Under the pieces are notes generated by a model. The model saw only the letters and a program-made list of their open reading frames with translations, was not told where the DNA came from and searched no databases. Shown in pieces: positions 44,373-56,423 of a DNA stretch of 64,000 nt (position 1 is its first letter; the number at the start of each line of letters is the position of its first letter). This DNA is from Aspidiotus rigidus (taxonomy: Eukaryota > Arthropoda > Insecta > Hemiptera > Diaspididae). A program made the translations under genes and the position numbers. Where the stretch lies: the NCBI GenBank assembly GCA_035079385.1, contig JAVHKY010000061.1, positions 434,001 to 498,000 on the forward strand, written 5' to 3'.

Positions 44373-45150
44373 TGGTGTTGATGACTGTGAAGCTGTGACT
44401 GATAAACTATCAAATAACTCAAACAAAAAATTGAAAAACTATTCATCCATGAGAGCACGGTACACGGATGAGAGTGATCTCCTTCAGTTGTATAAATAAT
44501 TAGTACCTTCTTAGAATTTGAAAACAAAAATTTCGAATACATATAATTTCTTCTTTTTCAAGAGACAAACTTGACCATATTTTACTATTATATTTATATC
44601 TGAAGATGTGCACCTGCAATTTTTTTGAAGATCGGATAGTTGGTTTTTGAAAAATTTCCATTTTTTTTTTTTTTTAAATTTCTCACTGTTACAGGTGCTG
44701 CTGCTGCTGCTGCTGCTTACGTTAGGAGAAGCGGATTTTCATATATTTCTTCTATTTCAATAATATTTTATTCATTCTTTTTACCTGGAAATTTATTACC
44801 CTCATATCTCGCTTCCCACAGCCCCTGGAGCCTTGAATTTTGTTTTGTTAAATTTGTTCTTGAACGGATAGTGGCAATAGCGGGTTGTTCATTTTTTCAT
44901 TATTATTAGTCATACTGGATAGTGAAAACTTTGAGTTTGAATGATTGAGTACAATTTTTTAGTCTTCAACAAGTGTGCTGCGAGACTATCTTGGTGACTT
45001 CATTCTTAATTAATTCTTGATTTATACGTCATTTTTTCTTGTATGTTATGCTTAATTCGCGCAATTGCCAAATGCGTGCAATCAACAGACAAAAATCTCT
45101 TTTTGACACATATTGGGCAGCAATTTTTGGCGAAATGCGCGCATTCAGTA
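44373..45150. other. Intron 1 sequence, no gene seen
   Basis: Contains a short (CTG)n run near 44696-44717 and AT-rich sequence; no domain recognised. Confidence 0.5.
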
Positions 45151-45317
45151 AGGAACTATAGATAGGTATGCGCAAGTGATAATAATCTGGTTGATAAAGT
45201 GTGAGAGGAGCAGTTATTCAGCGTCTGATTGGTCTGATTCCCGAATAACTGCTCCTCCTGATACTTTATCAACCAGATTATTATCACTTGCGCATACCTA
45301 TCTTATACAGTTCCTTA
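45151..45317. mobile_element. Foldback MITE, 167 bp, 9-bp target duplication
   Basis: CATTCAGTA lies at 45142-45150 and 45318-45326. Arms of about 55 bp (AGGAACTATAGATAGGTATG…) pair almost fully. The 9-bp duplication matches that of the giant foldback. Confidence 0.8.
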
Positions 45318-45600
45318 CATTCAGTAATCGTTAATATACGCTAATACTTGCTTACAACATTGCAATCTCAATTTTTTTGTGGCTTACGAGGTTTCAGTTC
45401 TACGGTCTATTCTCCGACCGCTACATTTGAAAAAGGCAATAAAAATAATAATTGAACGAATAAATCAATTTTAATCAAACGGTTACAGCAGCGTTCCTAA
45501 AGCAAATTAAATTAAATTCAATCAATTCAAAGAAATAGAGAAATTACCTACCTAGGTAATTCAAAAGGAATGCGATTATTTTAGACCTAGCTCGTCTAAC

Positions 45601-47618
45601 ATAATTTCCAGGCTTCGGGGCGTTAGTCGCAAACGAACTTCTTCAAATTTTCTTGATGTTGGGAGCGCCTTGAGTCCTACATTCTGACAATGGTAGGGAA
45701 TTTTGCGCTGATATTATCTCCGAACTGGTAAAATTATGGCCAAGGTTACTAATGCTGATCAATGGACGTCCAAGATATCCGCAGAGCCAAGGCTCTGTAG
45801 AAAATGCAAATTGTACCGTTAAAGATTCCCTCACGGTATGGATGCGTGACAATAAGACTTCCAAGTGAACAGTTGGTCTTCCATTTATTCAATGGGGAAT
45901 CAATTCCACGTATCACAAAGCCATTGAAATGTCACCTTATGAGGCTACATTTGGGCAGAAACCTTGTTTGGACTTAGGAAGTACTGCAGCGCGCGATTTT
46001 CTAACAAAGCTGACGCCCGGAATGCTAGAAGAAGATGGGGAAGAATTGTTATCGTCATCAAATCAGGTGAGACTTACCCTCCCTCATCCCCCCTTCATAA
46101 ACAAATATTCAAAATTAAGAAATACCAATTAACAACGTGTACATGTGCCATAGATTAATGAGAATGACAACCTTTTGCAAGAGGACGAAGAAAATGTTTC
46201 CCATGAGAGTGGTATTGAGAATTGTACACAAGAAGTAAGAGTGAAAAAGATACATTGTTAAAAATTAGAGAAATTGTTGCGGTAATTTTATACATGTTTG
46301 GTATAGGTGAACAAAAGAAATGTAGAAGACACAGGAACACAGATAACATTATCTTGTGATTCACCGGGACCTCTAATTTGTGAATTTGTAGTAGAGGCAG
46401 AGATTCATGCGGAATTACCTAGTAATTTGACAGAACCGAACTCAGATACGGCACGTTTTAGGTTAATTATTCATGTACAATATTTTGTGTAGTCTGTCCG
46501 CAAATAGAATGGGTCACGTAAACAAACCCGCGACCCGCTTTCATACAAAAAAAATTGATTACAATGCGAGGAAGCGGTTCGCGGGTTTGTTTACGTGACC
46601 CATTCTATTTGTGGACAGACTATAGAGATGTATTAATTAGATTTACATTAGACAAAGGTTAATGAAAACGATCTGCAAACAAATTTCTACACTCTTGTCC
46701 GGCAAACAGAAGAAATACTTCATATGGAAGTTATATTAGATAACGGCGGACCTCCATCCGTAATTCCTAATGCTGATACAAAAGGAGTAACAAGGTGACT
46801 ACAATAAGTGCTGTAGAAGTGAGTAGGTATCGTACAGGAGTGAATACTGACACGGTCAAGGTGAACAGTGCAAGATTCTATTTTATATGTTGGATCAATA
46901 TTGTAGGGCTCAGGGTCACAAAAATATGATGAAGATGAGAACTCTTGTAGTCCCCCATTGAAACGTCGAAAGTAGGAAAGAAGTTGAATTAATAATGGAG
47001 TAAATGAAGACTTAATAGTGCTAGAACAAGTTTCAGAAAGTGAATTATCAGCAGGTCATGGTAATGTCATATAGAACAGAAATCGATGAATAATACTGCT
47101 CATAAACTCGATGTAAAAATAATTTTTAGTGTCCTGAAGAAGAGAACAAGGTACATCCAGCATATCAGAAGCGAAAAGTAGCGGCCATTAATCTCAAAAA
47201 ACAAGCAGAAAGAATGTTAACTAGATCAAAAGGCTTTCTTCCGTCTTTGAAAGTGGGAGACAATGCTCTTTTCCGAGTTCCCGAATTTGACCAAGGTCGC
47301 GCAGATCCAAGGAATTTGGTGGTTGTGGATATTGAAGATGAAAAGTTCGTCGTTGGAACAAAGGATGGCCTATTGAACCAACGCCTTGAAGAGAATGCCC
47401 TAGAGATCGCGAAATGTAGAGCATTGTTGACCTCCAATGTCCCTGATTGCCAATATTCTGTGAGAGAATTGGTGCAACGTGAATCCGTAGGAACAGGTGA
47501 AGGTTTTTGCCGCTGTAACTGTAGGCTCAATTGTAAGACTAGGAGATGCGCGCGTAGTAAAGATGACCAGCAGTGCAATTCATCTTGTCATCCAGGTCGT
47601 ACATGTGAGAATGTATGA
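45601..47618 (+). pseudogene. KRBA2-like integrase gene, copy C, with introns
   Basis: Begins after TTTCCAG. The reading gives ANELLQIFLMLGAP, a stop, then SDNGREFCADIISELVKLWP and the catalytic Glu block PQSQGSVENAN. A second stop falls at the Trp position in DNKTSK(W), then INSTYHKAIEMSPYEATFGQ. Probable introns start at 46067 (CAG|GTGAGA, ending CCATAG), 46235 (GTAAGA, ending TATAG) and before 47130 (TTTTTAG). The last exon (47130-47618) is intact: PEEENKVHPAYQKRKVAA…, VGDNALFRVPEFDQGRADP, and the Cys-rich end GFCRCNCRLNC…CARSKDDQQCNSSCHPGRTC. The N-terminal part was not found. Inactive, but better preserved than copies A and B. Confidence 0.75.
46490..46622. mobile_element. Foldback MITE, TA-flanked, inside copy C
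   Basis: Arms of about 50 bp (GTCTGTCCGCAAATAGAATG…) pair around a 28-bp loop, with TA at both ends. It lies in an intron or decayed part of the KRBA2-like pseudogene. Confidence 0.75.
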
Positions 47619-48289
47619 GTCTCAGGTTTCACAAGTTTTACATAACTTTTTGTAACGTTACTCTTTGTATATTATACTACTATTAATTGCTCACTGCATA
47701 TATTCGGCAACTGCACAAATTGCGTGGACAGAAAATTTTATCATCTGTTCAAAGCGCGCAACAAGCAAAAAATTCCTGCCCATTTTGTGCAATAAGCAAA
47801 ATTCTGCATTATATTAGGCAAAAACATACATTAATGCGCGCATTAGGCAAAGTGGACACTGACTGCGCGCATTCATCAAAACTTCTACTTACTACGCGCT
47901 TTCGGTAATTGCGCAAATTAAGCGTAACATATACATAATTGATAGTGGTTCAATAGTTGATTCGAGGTGTCTCAGGATATGGAAATATTATTTTCAATTT
48001 GGACTGCCTGTTTTGAGTGAGATTTGAGGTTAGACTAACGAATGAACCAGGCTAGGGTGCTATATATTTTTACCAACTTTCTCCATTTTACAGATTTGCT
48101 ACAGCAGTCTACACCAACTCTACAGAAGCAAAAAAACTGCACTCATTTTGGAGAAGAGTATTTACACTATCAATGGTATCAACAAGGTGCGAAGTCAATA
48201 TTCCAAAGAAGTACTTAAGACTCAAGCTTTTACTACGCTGCAGAGGGGTCTAGGCAAGTTAATCGCCGGTGAATTAAACGCGGAAATTT
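47619..48289. other. Intron 1 sequence, no gene seen
   Basis: Contains scattered GCGCGCATT/GCGCAAATT motifs (47750-47930) resembling those at 45055-45150, so these may be flanks of copy C's transposon. No TIR established. Confidence 0.4.
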
Positions 48290-50076
48290 AAACGCGGCCA
48301 TTTCATCAGGGGGGGAGTTAATCTAAGGAAAATTCATCTAATGGTCAATTAATCATGGGAGAATTAATCGAATAAATAATTTTTCTCAAAAAATTATAGA
48401 AATTGGATTTTCAAAAAAAATATATGGAGAAAAATTTTTGAAGCAATAGGACAACGCATTATGTAGTAAGGATGAACGTTCGTGAAAACCGTAGTAGATA
48501 ACGCCGTTGGGATTAATGCGATAAAATGAAATACTGCTGATTCCTGTCTCATCCAGTACATGTGATTCATATGTACAACGTCTCGAATTCTTCCTCATTT
48601 TCATTCTCTTCACGGTGATTTTGTCAGTCAGTATTGTGTATCGTTTCTTTCGGTTACATCACGATGTCGGAATATTTGAAAACGGAAAAAATGAAGCTAA
48701 AGCTTCGTGATAGAGGTTTTTTGTACTTCAAAGATCACGACGGACCATTAAAAACACATTGGCGTTGTGTGAATTATCAGAAAACGAGATGTCGTGCTCG
48801 AATTTCAGTGCTACTGAATGGAGAAAAAGAGAGGAAAGGAGAACATAATCACGTTATAAATGCAGCAAAAAATGAAGCAGTCGGTATTCTATCTGAGATA
48901 CGTGAAACGGCACGAACATCGCGTGATACCCCTAAACTGATAGTAGCTGAAGCCGTTGAAACGTGCAGTCAAGTTGCCGCATCTCAGTTGCCCAGAATAT
49001 CCACCATGAAACAAACGATACGGAAAATCCGACAAGTTGAGAATTGTACTCCACCTCTTCCTCTTCACCGGCGGGACATTGAATTACCGAACGAATATAC
49101 TCACACGAAGAAAGGGGAGGAATTTCTTCTGTACGATTCTGGGCCGTGTGATGATCGCATGCTCGTATTTGGCACTCCTACTAATCTGAAGATGTTAGCA
49201 GATAATCGCCATTGGTTTGCAGATGGAACTTTTAAACCTTTCACTTCTCACAATGCATCTTTCGAGCAATTCACGCGACAGGCTTACAGGGTGAATACGA
49301 GATAGATGTACAATTTGCATTGGCAATGAGGTTGTTGCCTGCATTGGCATTCATACCAGTAGAAAACGTTATTACTACTTTCGAAACTTTGTGCGCAAGT
49401 GACGCGTTGTCCATCGAGGCCAAACCCGTCGTCAGATACTTTGAAGAAACTTTGCTCGGAAAAATGAACTTGCTCCGACAACGAAGTAACCCACGTCTTC
49501 CTCTTCAATGGTGGAACGTCTTTGAATCAACAAAGGCAAATTTGCCAAGAACCAATAACAACATCGAGGCCTGGCATTGTGGGTTTGAGGCTCTTGTCAG
49601 TGCTCACCATGAAGACTTATGGAAGACTATTACTAATTTCATGAAAGAGCAAGGATTGAACGACGTTACTATTGCTCAGTGTGTTGCAGGAGATCCACCA
49701 CCAGCGAAAAAGAGACGCTATCAAGATGTGAATACCCGTTTACAGAATTTGGTGCAAGGATATGATGAAAATAAAACAGATACAGTGGATTATCTAATTG
49801 GAGTTGCCCACAATTTAGCATTTTAAGTAACATTCTTATAGACAAACTCAAAGTTCTAACGTGAATGTCAACATATTTCATAAGTTTTCAAGCGTTTCAA
49901 TTTCATTTTATATCAGATTAACTCCAATTTGTATGTGATATGTTTTACCAATTAATAAATTTTTGCGGTGAATTTCGCAATGAATTATATGATATTTGGT
50001 GAATTTTCCCATGATTAATTGACCATTAGATGAATTCTTCTTCGATTCATTCCCCCCTGATGAAATGGCCGCGTTT
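48290..50076 (+). mobile_element. MULE-type DNA transposon with long TIRs
   Basis: Inverted ends of about 85 bp: AAACGCGGCCATTTCATCAG at 48290 and its complement ending at 50076, continuing through AATTCATCTAATGGTCAATT and AATCATGGG. Exact tips and a 9-bp duplication could not be settled. It encloses a FLYWCH/MULE transposase gene that has lost its core. Confidence 0.8.
48664..49826 (+). pseudogene. MULE transposase with FLYWCH finger, core deleted
   Basis: ATG at 48664, 30 codons inside the first possible start. A FLYWCH-type finger (RGFLYFKDHDG, HWRCVN, CRARI, GEHNH) occupies residues of about 18-65. The first catalytic region WFADGTFKPF is present (about 49215-49245). The reading then jumps: the 49287 stop ends this frame and another frame resumes at IFRAIHATGLQ (about 49258), with ALAMRLLPALAFIPVENV and the C-terminal WNVFESTKANLPRTNNNIEAW region. 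The intervening catalytic core, including the second Asp and Cys/His motifs, is missing. Cannot be active. Confidence 0.8.
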
Positions 50077-50459
50077 CAGCGAACAGAAATTCCCACCATA
50101 AAGAGGTTATTTTCGCTCGATATAGAATTGGTCACTCTCAACTTGAACATTCTCATCTCCTCCTGGGTTTCCATGCTCTACCTTCATGTAAATCTTATTA
50201 TGCGGATAATCTGACGATCTATCACCTTTTTTCCTGTCCTACTCTCCAAAATCAACGTACTTCCCACAATATAATCTCAGTCTCATCCTCTGTCCCATGT
50301 AATCATTCTCAACACGGTTTCCAACTCCTGCAACTACCTATGGTACTCAATTACTACAACTTATACATATCCATTTTCTTTCTCCTGCCTTAAAATTTGA
50401 GTACCACCATCTGACTCGATTGCAACCTCTTCTTCCAATCATCTTCCCTTGTTTCTCAC

Positions 50460-50921
50460 CACGGTATAAGATGAAGAGGTAGTGACACGAACGTATTCTG
50501 ACTGTGGTAAACGCTGTCCGTGATTTTGAAGTAGTTCTGAACATCCCGAGCGCAGCGCTCGTGATGAAAGTGATGGGTAATGTACAGAGTCTTATGGGAA
50601 CGCCGCTACTTTCAAAAATTTATTGCAGGATCAGGAATCAGCCGATGCATTTCATATTTGGCATAAAAATACCATTTAATCTACTCTATAAAATTTTGAA
50701 AGAATCACTCTTCTAAGTAAATTCTTGGATTTTTTATAATCCTTGGAAATTTCATCAATACTAGGGTACCAACGGTACCGTCTCGGCGCAGGTGGGGTGT
50801 AGAAGGAACAGGGAAACAGCCCGAGTGTTCGCTGCAAACCTAGCGGAAGTTTGTACGTACAACTTCAAAACTGCGGACACGATTTTAGCGTTGTGTCATT
50901 ACCTCTTCATCTTATACCGTG
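50460..50921 (-). mobile_element. 462-bp hAT-like MITE, copy 2
   Basis: Same length as 24818-25279, inverted, with only a handful of differences seen. TTTCTCAC is duplicated exactly (50452-50459 and 50922-50929). Confidence 0.9.
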
Positions 50922-51964
50922 TTTCTCACTCCACTCCAGTTATTCTTATTTTCAGAATACAACCATAATACCATTTTACAAATATTTTAATCGCTTTTCT
51001 TCTTTTACTTCTTACAATTGAAGTGATTTTTATTCAAAAAGTTGACACTGATAAGGGATACTCATATTTTTATGACTACCATTTTCTATTTTACCTGTTG
51101 GCTCTCCTTCATTAGATACTTATTATCATTATAATTATATAGATATTGTGACATCACTAAAACTTTTTGTCGAATTCATTTTTCTTGTCTCACGTCCAAG
51201 AAAGTTAACTCCCTTTTATCGAGACTTTGGACATCTAACCTGAGGTGAGGTTGTTTAAAGAGGCGAGGTAATCGATGTAAGGTTGAATCGTTGTTACCTT
51301 TTATTTTGCTAGGCAATTCATTTTACGCAGATAGATAAATTCGATGCTCGATGTAACTTGGAATGGAATTGAAAATTGTTTTTTTCTTTTTTTCTTCCTT
51401 CAAATTTGCTAGGTAATTCATTTTACGCTTATATCTATAGTTTATAATATATAGTAATAGAATACACGTAATATTCGGTTTTAGCTATTTTTTTAGCTAA
51501 ATTGTATCGGACAGTTCAGGAAGGAGTGAAAGGTGGAGGTCGTATTTTTATTAATATAGATAGATAGATAGATAGATAGATATGGCTCAAGTTTCATCCT
51601 ACTCGTTGTATTCTTTCTTCTCTGTTATCCGCATCAAAGGCCTAATTGAAAAAGAACGAATAAAATGATAAAATTTTAGATTTCTCTTCTTGTCTTTTCC
51701 CGTGGTATCATAACAACAGACGAAACAGTTATGATCATATTGCTCCTATTTTCTTCATTAATTCTGATCTTATCATTAGTCAAACGTGATTTGTCTCTGC
51801 GGTTTGCATTGTTTACTCTCCCTTCGGAGTATTAGTTTTTCGCGTTTATTGTGATTTGTCAACTTAAATTACGTCTGCGTTTCTTAAACACAAAAATAAA
51901 TCCGAACGTACCCATTTATAACTGAAGCAGACAGTAAACGCTAAGTAAAATGTATATATTTTAC
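50922..51964. other. Intron 1 next to exon 1; GATA microsatellite
   Basis: A (GATA)n run at about 51556-51582 and the exon 1 donor GTAAAA just below 51965. Nothing else recognised. Confidence 0.5.
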
Positions 51965-52216
51965 CTGAATGAGTAGCAAACTACATGAGCGTTCCGTTTT
52001 CCGCTGGTAAAGGGTTGACACAGAAAATTTCCCTGATATACCAATTGTAATTTGTGAACTGGCGGACGAGTTGGTTCCATTTGCGATATTGGTTCGCAAT
52101 TCACTTTCATACGTGTAGACTCGAGTTTTGATTTCGCTCTGTTGCGTATGCGACGATGTGGATACATTACCAAAAACATTAGCTAACAAAGAAACACACA
52201 GGATAATCACAATCAT
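51965..52216 (-). CDS. Mtp: Large lipid transfer protein (Mtp-like), exon 1
   Basis: 84 codons from ATG at 52214-52216 to CAG|GTAAAA, phase 0. The first 17 residues (MIVIILCVSLLANVFGN) are a good signal peptide. Next come a Ser/Thr-rich stretch, then VYTYESELRTNIANGTN and ITIGISGKFSV, the Y-x-Y-E…beta-strand start seen in the N-terminal barrel of lipid transfer proteins, and SCSLLLIQ. The join to exon 2 keeps the frame. The start is chosen because it is the only Met giving a signal peptide. The alternatives, vitellogenin or apolipophorin, are less likely. Confidence 0.65.
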
Positions 52217-52570
52217 AAGGTATGAGCATGCTTTCGAAAAGACATTAATGTTGTATATTCATCTTTTTCATTACTAAAATGCAAATATAAAAGTTTATTT
52301 TTATAATTAAATAGAAATATCGACAATGAAATGATGATGATAACGGCTAACCGAACCGGTTAGCATCGCTCTCTTGATTACGATTAAATAATGACGCCAC
52401 TTCCGCCGCGAAAATAATTTCAAACTAGGGCTCCATATCAATATAGGTGAGTATTTGAATCCACCATTTTGTCAGCAGAAAGCTTCTTTTTGTGTTTTTC
52501 AAAGAAGGATAGGCTAACTCGTGATTGCCTCGTCAAGATTGACTCGATGGATTTTCTTGAAATGAACTCC
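52217..52570. other. Upstream flank of Mtp exon 1
   Basis: AT-rich. It should hold the 5' UTR and possibly the promoter, but I see no clear TATA or initiator arrangement. Confidence 0.4.
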
Positions 52571-53072
52571 TAGTGATGGGGTGTTATCAGTTATTTCTTG
52601 GGTAAAATTACCCAAAAAACTGGTTTATTTGTAATTAACGGTTGACCTGAAAAACCGGTAAATAAGAGCGCATAAACTGATTAACCGCTGAAATTAAAAA
52701 ATTTTTCAACAATTCCAAATTCCGATTGATAATTTGACAAATTTGAAGCACCAGGGCTGAAGTTGATTAGAATGACCGAGTTAGATGTGAAGGATTTAGG
52801 AATTATCAATAAGATATTTCTCAATCATTAACACATAAGAGATCTTCCTTTTCTATTTCTTTAATTTTCGGAATTTTGAGAGCAACAAAGTGGAAGATCT
52901 TGGCGCTCCTAGCGGAATTTTTTGAGAACTAAAAGCGATCCAATTCCAAATAATTGCCATTTAACCGGTTAACCGGTTTATTTGAAGATTTCCAACTGGT
53001 TAACCGGTTAAGGTTATCCCTAACAAACCGTTTAACCGGTATATTGAAATAACCAATAACCGCCCATCAGTA
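52571..53072. mobile_element. MITE-like element rich in AACCGGTT
   Basis: Ends pair as TAGTGATGGG…CCCATCAGTA, and just inside GTTATTTC / GAAATAAC. Interior has repeated TTAACCGGTT palindromes (52970-53040) and AACCGG/CCGGTA motifs near the left end. No gene. Confidence 0.5.
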
Positions 53073-53461
53073 ATAGACCAATTCCCTGTGACGATATACT
53101 TGCAAACAAACAACAGAGATTTTAAAGCAGACCTGCCTGATGCAACTGTATTCCCTTCAAAAACTAAACAAACTTTTTGGTACTATCATTTTCCATAAAG
53201 ATCGTGTAAAGTTCACTAAAATGCAAATATTTCAAAAATCAGGCAATCTTATTTATTTAATAAACGATTTGTTCAAAGCAAGAGGCATGTTTCTGCAACC
53301 GCTTGGTGATCCTTATGGGAATTAACACGCAAAAAGTTTGTTCACTTCTTTGAAGGGAAACAGCTACAGCATCTAACCTGCTTAATTTGCCACTCATTTG
53401 CGCATATTTGATTCATTGACGTCCCCAGGGAATCTGTCTATTCTCGTGGTGATTGTAAGAA

Positions 53462-53594
53462 TGCGAATATTTCAAAAATAAACGATATGTTAATGATGGG
53501 TGATCTTAAGATACAGAGTAAAGAGTTTGTATCTTATAAAACAAGACTACTCATCATTAACATGCCGTTTATTTTTGAAATATTTGCGTTCTTT
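53462..53594. repeat. Small foldback, 133 bp
   Basis: Arms AATGCGAATATTTCAAAAAT… of about 40 bp pair around the loop; no ORF. Confidence 0.7.
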
Positions 53595-53604
53595 CAAACG
53601 CTAG

Positions 53605-53875
53605 ACCAAAAAATAAAAACATTAATACTGGAAACTCTCGTTGATTTTGTGGTCACAAACGACTAGCGCCAAGGGATGGAACTGAAATGGGATGTGACTG
53701 TGAATTTGTGTTTATTGTTTGCGTGTAGTGGTGCTTTATCGACAACCCAAAGAACGCGGCCATAGCTTATGTTGTAACATCATCACCCCACAATGCTATC
53801 AAGCGCTACATTGCGTGACCAAAAGCGCTCATTGTATTTAGGTAGGAGTTTCCGGTATTATCATTTATAATATTT
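53605..53875. mobile_element. MITE family M2, copy 2 (inverted)
   Basis: Reverse-complement relative of 34890-35138, diverged and with a worn left end. Confidence 0.6.
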
Positions 53876-54050
53876 AGCTAGATGATCTGTATGGGAATTA
53901 ACATGCAAAAAAGTTTGTTTACATTTTGAAAGGAAGCAAACGGCTTGTAACTACAGCCCCTGCAGAGCATCTGACCTAAATCATTTGCGACTCATTTGCG
54001 CACATTTGATTCATCAACGTCATCTGGGAATCAGTCTATTAGAAAATGTA

Positions 54051-56103
54051 TTTTTATTTTAAAGGCCCCGGGGTGGACACGATGTGAGTGTTCAACGTAA
54101 GCGTTATTATGAGCGTCAGCATTGAGTGTAAGCGTTGAAAAGTTGCCGGGTGCGCGAGATGTGAGCCTTCAATAAACGCGCTAAAAAAATAGTGATAACG
54201 AGGAAAAATGAAAAAACGTATCAAACAGCACTTCCTTTTCAAAGACAGACCATCATTCTTCTTGCAAGTTATTGTATTTCTCTTTTCTTATTACAGTTCT
54301 AGTTAAATTAAAACTCTGTATAATAAATATTTTTCCTGTGATGTAATAAGTCATGCCTTACAGCTGAATCTGTGGTCTGAGTGAACAACAAAATTAATGT
54401 AAACAACGTTTTCTCAATTTAATTAACACAGTGATAACGTTTAGTGGTTTTTCGAGTATTGTTACTTCTAAGAGATAGAACCATAACAGAAATGTGATCG
54501 ATAAAAGCGACACTTGATGAATCTAATTACCAAGATCTTTAAAAATCTACAATTTTTCAACTATTGATTGTCTATACAACTCAGTTTTTTCCTTATGGGA
54601 ATTCACATGTAAAATCTGTTGTTTACATTTTGCTTGTTCACTTGGATTGGAGACAGGGGAAAGGAGAACTGCAGCAACAGCAAGTCAGCAGTGTTATGTG
54701 ACGTCACCGGGAAAAAGGTCCATAATGAGTGAGGACGTGGATCGCCATATTTAGTTGTTACATCATCATTATACCTTGCAGTTCCCTAATAGGGTGAGAG
54801 ATTGATACAACTGATGGAACTATTTTGTATCATTTTAAAGCACTATGCAAAAATCGTAAGCAAAAAGCAAATCAAATGTCAAAAAAGCAAAAAGTGGAAG
54901 TTTTATTTCCAAAGGTCAGAAGCAATATCAAAAAGCGGAAACGTTATTGAATCGCTTTCCATTTCTGTTACTGACTTGCTGTTGCTGCAGTTCCCATTTC
55001 CCCTGGCTCCAAGCTGAGTGAATAAGCAAAATTTAAACAATAGGTACATTTTTCTTAATACATGGTGTTAAAACGCATCGACTACAAAAGTATGAAGAAA
55101 CAGTGAATTAGCCAATAGCCTTTGAGTATCAGATCTTCCTAATACAAGGCGGTATCGCGGAAGGTTCAACGTTTCGTGCAATTTACTCCACTTCCTACGC
55201 TCGTGAAGCAAACTTTTGCACTCAACGTCAAACCTTCCTTTTACCGCCTTGTATAGAAATATACTATTATACTCGTATGTGAGTACAAAAATGTGTTGTT
55301 CAGACTATCAATGGTTGAAAAAATGTGGACTTTTAGAGATTTTGATAATTAGATTCATAATGTAGGCTAGAGGCAATTATTGATATTTTGAGCCAGAATG
55401 AGAACACTCCTGTTATTTTTTTAACCTCTTAGAAGTAACAATACTAAGAAAACCACTCACTTGCAGCGGTCTACAATCAATACTTTCTCACTTTGATGTA
55501 GGTATAACTCACTTCCAGATTTATTTTGTAACAAACAAACATGATACACTTTTTTTCTTCTTTTAACGGACTTCTGTTTTTGCAAATAGCATACTTATTT
55601 TCCTTGGTAAGCAATTTACAGTAAAAATAATATTGGCCCTCATGGGAGAAACACGCCGATCGTTAATTTGCGAGTAGTATCTATTTCTGAATGACAAAAG
55701 TGAGTCAACATTTTTCAAGCTCAGTTTTGTTATCCAGTTGAGCACAATGCCGTCACAGTTGCAAACAAATGAGACTTGTGACGCCTGTGATGATAGTCTG
55801 TGACGGCAATCAACCATTTAAAAAGCACAGTGATTCCTCTTTGTGACCCAACTATAATGCAAATGTGTGTCATTATGTGACGTGAGCCAGCACTACAGCA
55901 CCCCCTAATTCTCATGGTCAACCTTGACACCTAGCTACAGTGAACTTGACCTGGCAACCTTCTTACCTCCATACAATCTCGGTTCTGTATATTATGTTAG
56001 ACAATCCCTATAGAGTAATTCACGCTGATGTCACAACACCAATGATAATATGTCATCACAATCGCGAATGTGCTCCACCGATACAACAAAACATCCAGCC
56101 TAC
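54051..56103. other. No gene seen; one foldback
   Basis: A foldback with arms TACAAGGCGGTA and ACCGCCTTGTA occupies 55142-55252. The rest is AT-rich without a recognisable domain. Confidence 0.5.
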
Positions 56104-56423
56104 CACGGTCTCATAAATTTCACCAGAATAGCGCCAGGAAACACTGCCTTGGCAGAGACCGATAGCAGGAGATGCTGATACGCTGCGTGCTGCAGAGATC
56201 TGTCCAAATGATACCAGCTGTGATACCGCAAGTGGTTCTTCAATGAGAATTAACCGATCCTCCGGTTTCAATTCCAATTTGATCATTTCCAACCATTGCT
56301 TAAACCTCTCCTTGGTCGTCAGTATCTCAGCTTCTTTAAATTCTCTGATTGAGAGCTTAGAAGTGGCAAGTAAGGTTGATGAGTTGCAAGGGTGGCCGGG
56401 ACACTCGCGATAATTGCCTGAAC
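56104..56423 (-). CDS. Unidentified host exon
   Basis: 320 nt open in one frame, entered through a T-rich acceptor ending TTTACAACAG and left at GTG|GTAGGC. It encodes about 106 residues starting SGNYRECPGHPCNSSTLLAT, then KERFKQWLEMIKLELKPEDR, LILIEEPLAVSQLVSFGQIS and ending SWRYSGEIYETV. Composition and codon use look like a real protein and it is GC-richer than its surroundings. I do not recognise the family. It is upstream of Mtp exon 1 on the same strand; it is probably a different gene. Confidence 0.45.

Larger units (their letters stand above)
53305..54050. repeat. Direct repeats flanking nested elements
   Basis: Segments 53305-53450 and 53885-54050 resemble each other (TATGGGAATTAACA, CATTTGATTCAT, GGGAATC blocks); a shorter relative is near 54594-54630. 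Between them lie a foldback (53462-53594) and the second M2 copy. Confidence 0.6.
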
